NCBI GenBank assembly: GCA_900542255.1
Contig: UQMR01000022.1
Location: 1-34,145 of the forward strand
From: an uncultured Porphyromonadaceae bacterium
GTDB lineage: Bacteria; Bacteroidota; Bacteroidia; Bacteroidales; Barnesiellaceae_A
Direction of reading: 5' to 3'
Length of the DNA stretch: 34,145 bases
The first letter of the stretch is position 1, and every line of letters starts with the position of its first letter. The notes under the pieces are model-generated. The model worked only from the letters and a program-made list of their open reading frames with translations. It had not been told where the DNA came from and ran no database searches. A program made the position numbers and the translations under genes. Shown in pieces: positions 25,184 through 33,787 of the stretch.

Positions 25184-25699
25184 ATGAAAAATCTTTTCAG
25201 AACCTCATTAGCCGCGCTTCTCTGTTTATGCACAAGTAGCGCATTTGCAGGGCTTCCCACCCTCAGCGACCATGTATTTGCCAAAGGCGACGCACTCGGC
25301 TCCGTTACGGTGGGCGTAGGCTCGGGATTCTCGCAAAAACTCTCTTTCGACTATTGTATCGTCGACGGCTGGATTAACGACCGTGCCTCGTTGGGCATAG
25401 GAGGCGCAGTAGGCAATAACCTGTGGTGGAGCGGCACCGACGACCTCTCTTTCATGGCAACCTGTTCTTTCCACTTCCAATTCATTGACAAATTAGATAC
25501 CTACGTTATCTCGGGTATCGGCGGAGGCGTTCGCTTCTGGGATGCAAGAGACGGACACGGGCACGATACAAGCGGCTTCTTCGAGTACACCGAAGCTGTG
25601 GGCGTACGCTACTATTTCACCCCCTCGTTCTCTGTCAACGGCGAGGTAGGCTACACCTGCGGCAGCTACGTCATGGGGGGTATCAGCTGGAAATTCTAA
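25184..25699 (+). CDS. small predicted outer-membrane beta-barrel protein
   Basis: 171 residues with a clear signal peptide, probably cleaved after AFA (residue 22). The mature part alternates hydrophobic and polar residues in short strands rich in glycine and aromatics (SVTVGVGSGF, ISGIGGGVRFW, AVGVRYYFTPSFSVNGEVGY). It ends in a terminal Phe (SWKF), as expected for a small 8-strand outer-membrane barrel. I cannot name a family or ligand. A DGHGHD stretch near residue 125 sits where an extracellular loop would be. It is flanked by its own promoter element and a strong terminator, so it is transcribed alone. Confidence 0.75.
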   Translation: MKNLFRTSLAALLCLCTSSAFAGLPTLSDHVFAKGDALGSVTVGVGSGFSQKLSFDYCIVDGWINDRASLGIGGAVGNNLWWSGTDDLSFMATCSFHFQFIDKLDTYVISGIGGGVRFWDARDGHGHDTSGFFEYTEAVGVRYYFTPSFSVNGEVGYTCGSYVMGGISWKF

Positions 25700-25749
25700 C
25701 GGCCAGCGGCTTACCGACGGAAGTATCTGTCACTCATAAAAGAGATATA

Positions 25750-25784
25750 AGGCTGCATGGGGAACTTGCATTCCCATGCAGCCT
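25750..25784 (+). terminator. intrinsic terminator after the outer-membrane protein gene
   Basis: A 12-bp perfect stem (25750-25761 with 25773-25784) with an 11-nt loop is followed by CTTTATTATA. It lies 50 bp after the stop. Confidence 0.85.
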
Positions 25785-25951
25785 CTTTATTATAGAGCCA
25801 TCGCACCCCTCCATAGAAAGGGGCCCTAAGAAACGCTCCACGCAAGGGCTCCTCTATTGTTGTAGCAAGAGGCGTATGCAGCCATCGGCCCACAACACTC
25901 CCGCCCGAGCGAATGTATGGCATAACACTCCGGTTTTACCGCGACTTATCG

Positions 25952-25959
25952 TATATTTG
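25952..25959 (+). promoter_or_regulatory. -7 element of the large T9SS cargo gene
   Basis: TATATTTG matches TAnnTTTG and lies 40 bp upstream of the chosen ATG at 26000. No clear -33 TTG is seen. Confidence 0.55.
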
Positions 25960-25999
25960 CAGTCGAAAACAGATTGCCTATCATAACGAAGCTCACATA

Positions 26000-28861
26000 A
26001 TGCACAATCTTCCCTACATCATAAAAACCACAACCATTTTTCTCCTGCTCGGAACCATTCTCGCCCAAGCTCAAACGAAAGAGTTCCCGGTTCTTGCAGG
26101 ACATCTGCTTTATACCGATTATATCGAAGGCAACGACCGCGGAAGCATTGCCGCTCTTGCCCCCGAGAGCAGCGACACCATCGAGACACTCTTGCCCTCG
26201 GAGGCAACGCTATACTCATATCACTCATTCTTTACCGACAGCTGCTTCGTATGCCCATCTATCCGTTACGACGAAAACAACCAGTCCTATATTTTGTATA
26301 AGTTTTTCGACACGAGAAATTGGCAACACGTAAAGAATCTTCGATTGACCAACTCGCCCTACTATCTACCCTATTCGGCAGTGTACCTTCCCGAAGAGAA
26401 AAACCTTTTCATGCTATGCTACATCAGCGATATGGAACATTACAGTTGGGTGACAATCTCGGCCAAGAATTACATCATCTCACAGCGGGCCGAGTGTCCC
26501 GAAGGAGACGAATGCTTTGCATTATGCCTCTCGTCAGACGGCACAATATACGGATTCTCCCGCGATGGCTACCTGTGCAGCATCGACCGCAACAATTTCA
26601 CCGTAAAACGGTTATTTCAGGTAAAAGAGGCCGGAGGCCAGATGCAGGCTTCTTATTACGACCCCACACGCCATGCGATATACCGCAGCATATCTACCGA
26701 TGATAATTGCACCCTATACCGTTACGACCTCATCGCCGAAGAGGAGCGTGCGATACGGTCATACAACTCGGTGACAGCCATCCACGCACTTGTCTTAGAC
26801 TCACTCCGCAACGAGTTACGCATACCGGCGGCTGTCCGCGACCTGAATGTAACATTCCAGGACCGCAATGCAGTACAGACAGGTACCATCTATTTTATAG
26901 CCCCCACGACCGACATGCAGTCGCATGCACTCTCGTCATACCTGCGCGCTATTATATCGATAGACCAAGTCGAGGCAGACACCATAATCCTACAAGCCGG
27001 GCAGCCATACTACATCCCGTTTGTTTTTCCCGCGGGTGAACACACCTTATCGTTACAGACATATAACGAATATGGCAAGGGGGCCCTCAGCCATACCCGC
27101 TTTTTCTCGGGATACGACTACCCGTTACCGATAAAAGAGATAGACATCACAACCGAGCTGCCTATAATACGCCTCCAATGGGAAAGGCCCGAGGCCATGC
27201 ACAACGGCATACTGAATACCGATGTTTTACGATACAGGGTAACCCGCTATCCCGACCTCGTAACAATCTCCGATACGACGTTATGCGAAGCTGCCGACTC
27301 GCTTCCCCCGGTTCCGGGCTCATACTACTACGGCATAACAGCATACATTCCATCATACGAGGCAGAAGAATCTTTTACAGAACCATTCTATTACGACTGC
27401 ATCATAGAACCGCCCTACCACGTAACAAGGTGGAATGGCAACATGCTCGACGCATTTACCATAGAGGATACCAACAACGATGGCTATACATGGCAACTAT
27501 TCACGCCCACGTCGGGCAAAACCGGCATATGCTACCGTTACCACACGGTAAACAAGGCCGACGACCGGCTCTATACCCCCGCCCTACGGCTCAAACAAGA
27601 TACGCTATATGAGGCGCGCCTCTACCTCCATGCGGGTGCAAAAGAATTTGCCGAAAATTTCTCGGCATACATCACATATGCCCCTTGCGGCAACTTGGCA
27701 TCACAACATACCTTACAGGACATTGCCGTGCAATCAGACGAGAGCAGATGCTACCGATTCTCATTCAGCGTACCCACCGACACGCTCTACAACCTCTGCA
27801 TCCATTGCCACAGCGAACCCAACCGCTATATGCTGCATTTAGACAGCCTTTCTATTGCCGCCACAGGCCTGGCGACTGTCCCCGACAGCGTAACGGATTT
27901 CACTTTATCACAGGGATACCACAACCGCAATATCGTCTCTATCAGCTGCAAAGCGCCCCAACTTACAGCCGGAGGCGACACACTGGCCTCTCTATCCCGC
28001 ATAGAAGTGTACCGCAACGATACGCTTGTACACACCATAGAGGCACCCGAACGGGAAACGACCTATTGGTTTACCGACTCCGTGACGCACATCGGTCGCT
28101 ATCGTTACACCGCTGTTGCCGTAAACGAAGCCGGTAGCGGCATACCGGCCTATCGCGACATCGTATTGGGCGCGTGCGACATTCCATACAGACACGACTT
28201 CTCCCAGGGGATAGGCTTCTGCACGGTTGTCGACAACAACCGCGACAACAACACATGGCATCTCTATACCGACCGTATCATGGGCTGCATACGTTACCTG
28301 TCGAGCGAGACGAAGCCGGCCGATGACTGGCTTGTCACACCGCCCCTGCACCTCACCGACACGATGCGTTACGAGGTACACTGCCGTTGCTGCGCTGGAC
28401 TGAGCCTGTACCCCGAATCGTTGCGCATCGCACTGGGCCGCACCCCTTATCCCGACGATATGTCGTACACGATAAAGGTGCTGAAAGATTTCAATTTCAT
28501 CAATGATTCCACCATCATCATGCCCTTCGATATAGCGGCCGCTGGGCATTATTACATAGGCATACAGGCGTGCAGCGACGCCGACAGCTACGCCATACTC
28601 ATACGCGACATAGCGGTACAAGAGTATGACCCGGCTGCCGTTACAATACCCCGAGCAGAGGCTTCCGTAAGGATATGGGGCGGCAAAGGCTGCATGACGG
28701 CTCTCACCTCCGATGGAGTCCGGGCCACCATCTACGACGTGACAGGCCGCCGCATCATGGAGAAACGACTCTCGCCCGGCCACACGCAGTGGGATATGCC
28801 CACAGGAGTGTACATCGTACAGGTCGACGACGCCTTTACCTTCAAGATTGTTGTATTGTAG
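26000..28861 (+). CDS. large secreted multidomain protein with T9SS sorting domain
   Basis: 953 residues from the ATG at 26000, which places a signal peptide (cleavage near AQA, residue 25) at the N-terminus. The longer frame crosses the promoter. Residues ~30-330 have repeated short strands like a beta-propeller (SSDGTIYGFSRDGYLCSIDR). A fibronectin III-like segment at ~388-465 is followed by a cleaved-adhesin/choice-of-anchor J-like domain at ~471-590 (EDTNNDGYTWQLF). A second fibronectin III-like segment is at ~627-717, and a second anchor J-like domain at ~730-873 (VDNNRDNNTWHLY, then ADDWLVTPPL). Residues ~887-953 are a type A T9SS sorting domain (ATIYDVTGRRIMEKRL, MPTGVYIVQV). No catalytic motif is visible, so an adhesive or carbohydrate-binding role at the surface is inferred. 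It is transcribed alone. Confidence 0.85.
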   Translation: MHNLPYIIKTTTIFLLLGTILAQAQTKEFPVLAGHLLYTDYIEGNDRGSIAALAPESSDTIETLLPSEATLYSYHSFFTDSCFVCPSIRYDENNQSYILYKFFDTRNWQHVKNLRLTNSPYYLPYSAVYLPEEKNLFMLCYISDMEHYSWVTISAKNYIISQRAECPEGDECFALCLSSDGTIYGFSRDGYLCSIDRNNFTVKRLFQVKEAGGQMQASYYDPTRHAIYRSISTDDNCTLYRYDLIAEEERAIRSYNSVTAIHALVLDSLRNELRIPAAVRDLNVTFQDRNAVQTGTIYFIAPTTDMQSHALSSYLRAIISIDQVEADTIILQAGQPYYIPFVFPAGEHTLSLQTYNEYGKGALSHTRFFSGYDYPLPIKEIDITTELPIIRLQWERPEAMHNGILNTDVLRYRVTRYPDLVTISDTTLCEAADSLPPVPGSYYYGITAYIPSYEAEESFTEPFYYDCIIEPPYHVTRWNGNMLDAFTIEDTNNDGYTWQLFTPTSGKTGICYRYHTVNKADDRLYTPALRLKQDTLYEARLYLHAGAKEFAENFSAYITYAPCGNLASQHTLQDIAVQSDESRCYRFSFSVPTDTLYNLCIHCHSEPNRYMLHLDSLSIAATGLATVPDSVTDFTLSQGYHNRNIVSISCKAPQLTAGGDTLASLSRIEVYRNDTLVHTIEAPERETTYWFTDSVTHIGRYRYTAVAVNEAGSGIPAYRDIVLGACDIPYRHDFSQGIGFCTVVDNNRDNNTWHLYTDRIMGCIRYLSSETKPADDWLVTPPLHLTDTMRYEVHCRCCAGLSLYPESLRIALGRTPYPDDMSYTIKVLKDFNFINDSTIIMPFDIAAAGHYYIGIQACSDADSYAILIRDIAVQEYDPAAVTIPRAEASVRIWGGKGCMTALTSDGVRATIYDVTGRRIMEKRLSPGHTQWDMPTGVYIVQVDDAFTFKIVVL

Positions 28862-28895
28862 CCCCCGATAACGATATAAAGAGTTTCATGCCGCC

Positions 28896-30023
28896 TTATT
28901 CCAAGCCGCGTACTATATCGCGGGCCGCACGTTCGGGAGCCCCGGGAGTTCCCAGGCGACGGGCCACCTCGGCATATCCCGACTCGATACGGGCCCTCTC
29001 CCTCTCATCATAAAGCAGTTTTTCAAGTTCTCTATTGATGTTCTGCGCGGTACAATGGTGCACCAACAACTCCTTGACCACCTCGGCATCGGCTATCAGA
29101 TTGACCAGCGATACATAACGCACTTTGAGCCAATTCTTGAAAAGCATGTATGCCAGACGTCCGCCGGGCATGGCATAACACACCACCTGCGGTACGCGCA
29201 GCAGAGCTGTTTCGAGAGTTGCCGTACCCGAAGTTACCAAGGCGGCCCGGCTCTGTGCCAACAAACGATATGTCGCTCCATAAACCACTCTCGCCTGCGT
29301 ACCTTGCAAATAACAGGCATACTCGTCGGGGGCAATGCCGGGAGCGCCGGCAATTACGCACTGATAATCGGCAAACGGCTCCGCAGCCTTTATCATCAAC
29401 GGCAAGTTGCGCCGTATCTCGGCCTTGCGACTACCTGCCAACAAGGCGATGAGAGGCTTCGCCGGCAAATCGAAGGCGCGCACAAAATCGTCGAACGTCT
29501 CATTGGCATAGGGACGTGCCGACAACTCGTCTACCGTAGGATTACCCACATACTGCACCATGTAATGATGGCGACGATAGAACTCCACTTCAAAAGGCAA
29601 TATAGAATACACCTTATCGACATAGCGGCGTATCGACTTGATGCGATACTCTTTCCAGGCCCATAACTTGGGAGAGATATAATAATAAACCGGTATAGAG
29701 AGACGCTCCTTTACAAAACGTGCCACTTTGAGATTGAAGCTCGGATAGTCTACCAATATCACAGCCTGCGGCTTCCATGCAGCTATATCGGCTTTGCAGT
29801 TTTCCAGATTATTCAATATCGGGCGCAGATGTGTTATCACCTCCGTAAAACCCATATAGGCCATATCGCGGTAGTGTCGCACACACACGCCTCCTACCGA
29901 GGCCATCAGGTCGCCTCCGTAAAAACGGAACTCGGCATCTTTATCCTCCTTGGCTATGGCTGCCATCAAATGCGAGGCATGCAAATCTCCCGACGCTTCA
30001 CCGGCGACTAAATAATACTTCAT
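28896..30023 (-). CDS. lpxB: lipid-A-disaccharide synthase
   Basis: 375 residues from the ATG at 30023, beginning MKYYLVAGEASGDLHAS, the invariant LpxB N-terminus. The frame upstream to 30137 overlaps the promoter and was rejected. The enzyme is a GT19 peripheral membrane glycosyltransferase. It joins UDP-diacylglucosamine and lipid X to make the lipid A disaccharide. Further LpxB signatures are DMAYMGFTEVI, ILVDYPSFNLKVARF, YYISPKLWAWKEYRIKSI and PFEVEFYRRH...YVGNPTVDE. The length matches the family. A strong promoter lies just upstream, and the leader is only about 15 nt. It ends convergent with the T9SS cargo gene. No surE neighbour, a common partner in this phylum, is present here. Confidence 0.96.
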   Translation of the reverse strand: MKYYLVAGEASGDLHASHLMAAIAKEDKDAEFRFYGGDLMASVGGVCVRHYRDMAYMGFTEVITHLRPILNNLENCKADIAAWKPQAVILVDYPSFNLKVARFVKERLSIPVYYYISPKLWAWKEYRIKSIRRYVDKVYSILPFEVEFYRRHHYMVQYVGNPTVDELSARPYANETFDDFVRAFDLPAKPLIALLAGSRKAEIRRNLPLMIKAAEPFADYQCVIAGAPGIAPDEYACYLQGTQARVVYGATYRLLAQSRAALVTSGTATLETALLRVPQVVCYAMPGGRLAYMLFKNWLKVRYVSLVNLIADAEVVKELLVHHCTAQNINRELEKLLYDERERARIESGYAEVARRLGTPGAPERAARDIVRGLE

Positions 30024-30043
30024 AATCCTTGACTTTAACGTAA

Positions 30044-30073
30044 CAAAGATACGTACATTTGGCTGAAAAGCAA
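30044..30073 (-). promoter_or_regulatory. promoter of lpxB
   Basis: On the minus strand TTG (30071-30073), a 19-bp spacer and TATCTTTG (30044-30051) form a full Bacteroidota promoter, 20 bp upstream of the lpxB ATG. Confidence 0.8.
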
Positions 30074-30190
30074 CGCAACGGCAGAAAGTTTGCCATCGGG
30101 AGAGCGAGAGAAAGCAAACCGCCGGCAAACGCAACAACGATACACCCCGGGAAGGTGCAATAAAAAAACACGGCTTACGTTATATTACAA

Positions 30191-31600
30191 ATGAAAGGTC
30201 ACGCAAGCATATTATGTATTCTGATATTAGGCATGGCATGTTGCTTCACTGCCTGTATCGACGACGGGTTCACCACATCGCCGAGCGACATTCTCGCATT
30301 CTCTACCGACACCGTCAATTTCGACACCATATTCACCGAGCAAGGCACGGCAACCCGCACGCTGAAAGTCTATAACCGGAGCGACAAATCGCTGAAAATA
30401 AGCTCTATCAATTTGGCAAAAGGAAGTGCGTCGGGCTTTATCGTCAACGTCGACGGGCTATCGGGGACGAGTTTCAACGATACCGAAATACGGGGACAAG
30501 ACAGCCTCTATATATTTATCATCGCCAACGTAGCCGCCACCGGCAATGCCTTGCCGGTAGAAAACCGCGACTCGCTCATCTTCGTCACCAACGGCGTACG
30601 GCAGGAGGTGAAACTGCTGGCTCAAACCCAAGACGCCAAGCGGCTGCGCGGCATAACCATCAACAGCGATTCGCTCCTTACCGCCGAGAAACCCTTCATC
30701 ATATACGATTCGTTGGTTGTGGCACCGGGAGTTACACTTACGATAGAACCGGGAGCCACGCTCTATTTCAACAGCAATGCGTTTCTGGCAGTCAAAGGGA
30801 GACTATTGGCCGAAGGCACCCGCGAGAAAGGCATTACCCTGCGCGGCGACCGGCTCGACAAAATGTTCGACAACCTCCCCTACAACAACCTTGCCGGACA
30901 ATGGGGCGGAGTACGCTTCTTCGACGGCAGTTTCGACAACCGCCTGACTCATGTCATGTTGCGCGGCACTACATGGGGAGTCCTATGCGACTCTACCGAC
31001 ACAAGCCGCACCACACTCTCCATACACAACAGCATCATACATAACGCTACCAAGGACCTGCTCACAGCGCAATGCAACCGGCTGCAAATCACCAACAGCG
31101 AGCTCTCAGACGCCGGCCACTCGGTCATTGTCATCCATGGCGGCACAGCCGAATTTACACACTGCACCATTGTCAACTACTACTTCTACGACATCATAAC
31201 GGGAGCCACCATACAGTTACCGTCTATTGAGGAGACACAAGCAAAAGGCATATCGGCCGCATTCAACAACTGCCTGATAGCCGGCAATGCCACCCCCATA
31301 TCGGAAGGAGACCTTACAGGTACACAAATATATTTCAACAGTTGTATGCTCAACGTCGAGGGTGCGGACGACAACAATTTCATCAACACCTATTGGGGTG
31401 GCCAGCCGCACTTCATGCAAATCGACCGTGAGAACTATCTCTACGACTACCGCATAGGCTCTGCCGAGTCGTCGGCCATAGGTTGGGGCGACCCCGGTTA
31501 TGCCACGCCGCCATTAGATTGCGACATGTATGGCGTAAGCCGTTCGGAGCATGTCGATGTGGGAGCATACCAATATGTAGCCAACGAAGAAAACGAATAA
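30191..31600 (+). CDS. lipoprotein with right-handed beta-helix
   Basis: 469 residues. The signal peptide ends in FTAC with Cys22, followed by IDD, an acidic start compatible with surface export. An N-terminal beta-sandwich region (about 40-150) has SLKISSINLAKGSASGFIVNVDG, typical of Ig-like domains in such lipoproteins. From about residue 175, repeats of short strands and turns (VAPGVTLTIEPGATLYF, LTHVMLRGTTWGVLCDS, LSIHNSIIHNA, LQITNSELSDAG, AEFTHCTIVNYY) form a right-handed parallel beta-helix as in pectate-lyase-like proteins. No catalytic residues can be assigned, so binding rather than lyase activity is as likely. The DUF695 gene starts 6 bp after its stop and is surely co-transcribed. 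I found no consensus promoter in the 167-bp upstream gap shared with lpxB. Confidence 0.8.
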   Translation: MKGHASILCILILGMACCFTACIDDGFTTSPSDILAFSTDTVNFDTIFTEQGTATRTLKVYNRSDKSLKISSINLAKGSASGFIVNVDGLSGTSFNDTEIRGQDSLYIFIIANVAATGNALPVENRDSLIFVTNGVRQEVKLLAQTQDAKRLRGITINSDSLLTAEKPFIIYDSLVVAPGVTLTIEPGATLYFNSNAFLAVKGRLLAEGTREKGITLRGDRLDKMFDNLPYNNLAGQWGGVRFFDGSFDNRLTHVMLRGTTWGVLCDSTDTSRTTLSIHNSIIHNATKDLLTAQCNRLQITNSELSDAGHSVIVIHGGTAEFTHCTIVNYYFYDIITGATIQLPSIEETQAKGISAAFNNCLIAGNATPISEGDLTGTQIYFNSCMLNVEGADDNNFINTYWGGQPHFMQIDRENYLYDYRIGSAESSAIGWGDPGYATPPLDCDMYGVSRSEHVDVGAYQYVANEENE

Positions 31601-31606
31601 GCAGAT

Positions 31607-32044
31607 ATGCAATTATCCAACGAATGGGTCGCAAGCGTCATGGAGACCGATAGCGGCCGGGTGATAGAACGCTGCCGCCTCTATCTGGACACAGCCCGAT
31701 TGTCGGGAAAATTCGGCGAACGGGTCGAGATGCAATGGATGTTGCGGGGCGACTCCACTGGAATGCCTACCGATACCGAGGCCGAAGTGATAGACCAATT
31801 CATGGCTATCGCCTGCGATGCTCTCGAACGGAGCCAAACCGCCGTCCTGACCGCCATATATACCGGAGCCAAACAGGTAAGGTACATGTTCTATGCCACA
31901 CAGGCACAAGCACTCACCGGCTGCCTGCAACCGTTGCTGAACGTGTCGAAGAGCCTTCCGCTGCGCATAGGGGCTACCGAAGACCCCGAGTGGAAAGAGT
32001 ATATCGATATAATTGCCCGACACGCCACCTGCCGGGAGGAATAA
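31607..32044 (+). CDS. DUF695 family protein
   Basis: A 145-residue cytoplasmic protein of unknown function. It has no signal peptide or membrane segment. The N-terminal NEWVASVMETDSGRVI, the strand pair around AIYTGAKQVRYMFYATQAQALTGCL and the closing TEDPEWKEYIDIIARH resemble DUF695 proteins, in which the DPEWxxY block is characteristic. It starts 6 bp after the beta-helix lipoprotein stop, so the two are co-transcribed. An inverted repeat spans its stop codon, and thyA has its own promoter element, so thyA is probably a separate unit. The family assignment is from pattern memory. Confidence 0.65.
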   Translation: MQLSNEWVASVMETDSGRVIERCRLYLDTARLSGKFGERVEMQWMLRGDSTGMPTDTEAEVIDQFMAIACDALERSQTAVLTAIYTGAKQVRYMFYATQAQALTGCLQPLLNVSKSLPLRIGATEDPEWKEYIDIIARHATCREE

Positions 32045-32075
32045 AAAACAAAATATCGCAGATTGCTCCTCCCGG
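32032..32075 (+). terminator. perfect inverted repeat across the DUF695 stop codon
   Basis: CCGGGAGGA (32032-32040) pairs with TCCTCCCGG (32067-32075), 9 bp perfect with a 26-nt A-rich loop. The stop codon at 32042-32044 is in the loop. No T run follows, so terminator function is tentative. Confidence 0.4.
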
Positions 32076-32099
32076 AAGGTCGCCAAAACGATAAAATCG

Positions 32100-32107
32100 T
32101 ATCTTTG
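32100..32107 (+). promoter_or_regulatory. -7 element of thyA-folA
   Basis: TATCTTTG is a perfect TAnnTTTG match 66 bp before the thyA ATG. It lies inside the longer open frame of thyA and so supports the downstream start. A -33 TTG at 19-20 bp is not seen. Confidence 0.6.
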
Positions 32108-32173
32108 TACCCAAGGAGTCGGCACTCTTCATCGAGCGAAAGTCTCTATATACGAAAAAAAGCACCCAAAACG

Positions 32174-32968
32174 ATGAAACAATACCTCGACCTTTTACGC
32201 CACGTCCTCGATAACGGCATCCGCAAAAACGACAGGACCGGGACAGGAACCATCAGCACATTCGGTTATCAGATGCGCTTCAATCTCGAAGAGGGATTCC
32301 CGCTACTGACGACCAAAAAGCTACACACCAAATCTATCATCTACGAACTGTTATGGTTTTTGGCCGGCGATACCAATGTGAAGTACTTGCAAGAAAACGG
32401 CGTACGTATCTGGAACGAGTGGGCCGATGACAACGGCGATTTGGGTCATATATACGGCTACCAGTGGCGTTCGTGGCCCGACTACAATGGCGGGCACATA
32501 GACCAGATACAAGAGGTGGTAGATACCATACGCCATAATCCCGACTCGCGTCGCATCATCGTAAGCGCATGGAACGTCGCCGACCTGCCGGCCATGAATC
32601 TGCCCCCCTGTCACACGTTGTTTCAGTTCTACGTCGCCGACGGCCGGTTGAGCCTGCAACTCTATCAACGCAGCGCCGACATCTTCTTGGGTGTCCCTTT
32701 CAACATCGCTTCCTACGCCCTCCTGCTGCAAATGATGGCGCAAGTGACGGGCCTGAAAGCCGGCGACTTCGTACACACCCTGGGCGACGCCCACATCTAC
32801 ACCAACCACATCGAACAGGTAAAACTGCAACTCACCCGTGAGCCGCGGCCGTTGCCCCGTATGGAACTCAATCCGGCCGTCACCTCTATTTTCGACTTCC
32901 ACTACGAAGATTTCACACTCACCGGCTACGACCCCCATCCTCATATCAAAGGTGTCGTTTCGGTATAA
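32174..32968 (+). CDS. thyA: thymidylate synthase
   Basis: 264 residues from the ATG at 32174, exactly the length of the E. coli enzyme. The in-frame extension to 32063 contains the promoter element. The enzyme methylates dUMP to dTMP using methylene-tetrahydrofolate and yields dihydrofolate. The catalytic Cys146 lies in [12 protein letters not shown], with the phosphate-binding RTGTGTIS near residue 21. [30 protein letters not shown] and [12 protein letters not shown] are all intact. folA follows after 12 bp, so the dihydrofolate produced is recycled by the next gene product, the classic thyA-folA operon. Confidence 0.98.
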   Translation: MKQYLDLLRHVLDNGIRKNDRTGTGTISTFGYQMRFNLEEGFPLLTTKKLHTKSIIYELLWFLAGDTNVKYLQENGVRIWNEWADDNGDLGHIYGYQWRSWPDYNGGHIDQIQEVVDTIRHNPDSRRIIVSAWNVADLPAMNLPPCHTLFQFYVADGRLSLQLYQRSADIFLGVPFNIASYALLLQMMAQVTGLKAGDFVHTLGDAHIYTNHIEQVKLQLTREPRPLPRMELNPAVTSIFDFHYEDFTLTGYDPHPHIKGVVSV

Positions 32969-32980
32969 AACAGCTACGCC

Positions 32981-33475
32981 ATGCCCACCCTGTCACTGAT
33001 AGCTGCCATAGCCGCCGACGGCGGCATAGGCAAAGGACAACAGCTTCTGTGCCACTTGCCCAATGACTTGAAGCATTTCAAGACTCTCACGATGGGACAC
33101 ACCATCGTGATGGGACGCAACACCTACGAGTCGCTTCCCAATGGGGCTCTACCGGGACGCACCAACGTAGTGGTCACGCACAACCCTGCGGCCCGCTGGG
33201 AAAACGTCCGCACGGAAACCGACATAGAGAGTGCACTCTCTGCGGGCGACAAGGAAGAAGAAATCTTCATCATAGGCGGCGCGACCCTCTACGAACAAAC
33301 CATAGCACGTGCCGACAAGCTGTATATCACACACATATACCACACTTTCCCCGAGGCCGACCGATTTTTTCCTGCCATCGACACCCGCGTATGGCAAGAG
33401 ACTGCCCGCGAAGAGATGACGGCCGACGAACGCCATCCGTATAACTACGCTTTCGTCACCTACGAACGGAGATAA
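32981..33475 (+). CDS. folA: dihydrofolate reductase
   Basis: 164 residues. The enzyme reduces dihydrofolate to tetrahydrofolate with NADPH and is the target of trimethoprim. Features in order are SLIAAIAADGGIGKG, LLCHLPNDLKHFK with the catalytic acidic Asp29, TIVMGRNTYESLP for NADPH binding, and FIIGGATLYEQ, whose paired glycines contact the cofactor. The C-terminus DRFFPAID...YNYAFVTYERR is typical. It is 12 bp downstream of thyA in the same operon. The downstream region carries an 8-bp hairpin (33535-33542 with 33550-33557) that could end the transcript, although it lacks a T run. Confidence 0.97.
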   Translation: MPTLSLIAAIAADGGIGKGQQLLCHLPNDLKHFKTLTMGHTIVMGRNTYESLPNGALPGRTNVVVTHNPAARWENVRTETDIESALSAGDKEEEIFIIGGATLYEQTIARADKLYITHIYHTFPEADRFFPAIDTRVWQETAREEMTADERHPYNYAFVTYERR

Positions 33476-33577
33476 CCGAGAGGCTGCCTCCTGCAACCGT
33501 TTTCATCGAACTGATACAAAGAAGTTTCCATAGGAATGCGGGCGACAGTCTCGCATTGCCGCAGAGTGTCGTTTATA

Positions 33578-33597
33578 ATTGTAACACGATTGTAACA
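33578..33597 (+). repeat. two direct copies of ATTGTAACA, 11-bp period
   Basis: ATTGTAACA occurs at 33578-33586 and again at 33589-33597, separated by CG. The 11-bp period puts both copies on the same DNA face, about 90-110 bp upstream of the promoter at 33686-33715. It could be an operator, but there is no direct evidence. Confidence 0.35.
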
Positions 33598-33685
33598 TTC
33601 CTATTAAAAATCGTAATGGAAACGCCCTGCAAAAAGCCAAAACGATTAAACAATGTTAAACAACAGTTTTTTTTAGCTACTTTTA

Positions 33686-33715
33686 TTGTAAATACGAAAT
33701 TCGGTTGTATATTTG
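33686..33715 (+). promoter_or_regulatory. consensus promoter for a short transcript
   Basis: TTG (33686-33688), a 19-bp spacer and TATATTTG (33708-33715) match both Bacteroidota promoter elements. No annotated gene on this strand lies downstream before the window's last, opposite-strand gene. Confidence 0.75.
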
Positions 33716-33720
33716 CACTG

Positions 33721-33787
33721 TGTTTTTCATGGTATTAGAATTAAGGTTAACGAAGATTGGTTGTCGTGATGACAATCAATTTTTTTA
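33721..33787 (+). ncRNA. candidate small RNA of about 65 nt
   Basis: A full consensus promoter ends at 33715, and a 10-bp stem-loop followed by seven T ends at 33786, so a transcript of about 65 nt is predicted. A 35-codon open frame (ATG 33729, TAG ending 33836) starts in the transcript but runs past the terminator, so a non-coding RNA is preferred. If the terminator is leaky, that frame encodes a short basic peptide ending in arginines. The exact 5' end is uncertain by several bases. I cannot name the RNA family. Confidence 0.55.
33756..33786 (+). terminator. intrinsic terminator of the small RNA candidate
   Basis: ATTGGTTGTC (33756-33765) pairs with GACAATCAAT (33771-33780), including one G-U pair, around a 5-nt loop. 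Seven T follow (33780-33786). Confidence 0.8.

Larger units (their letters stand above)
25700..25999. other. intergenic region before the large T9SS cargo gene
   Basis: A 300-bp stretch. Besides the terminator (25750-25784) and a promoter element (25952-25959), I see only three short weak hairpins between about 25806 and 25890 (such as CCTCT/AGAGG). No gene is supported. Confidence 0.5.
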
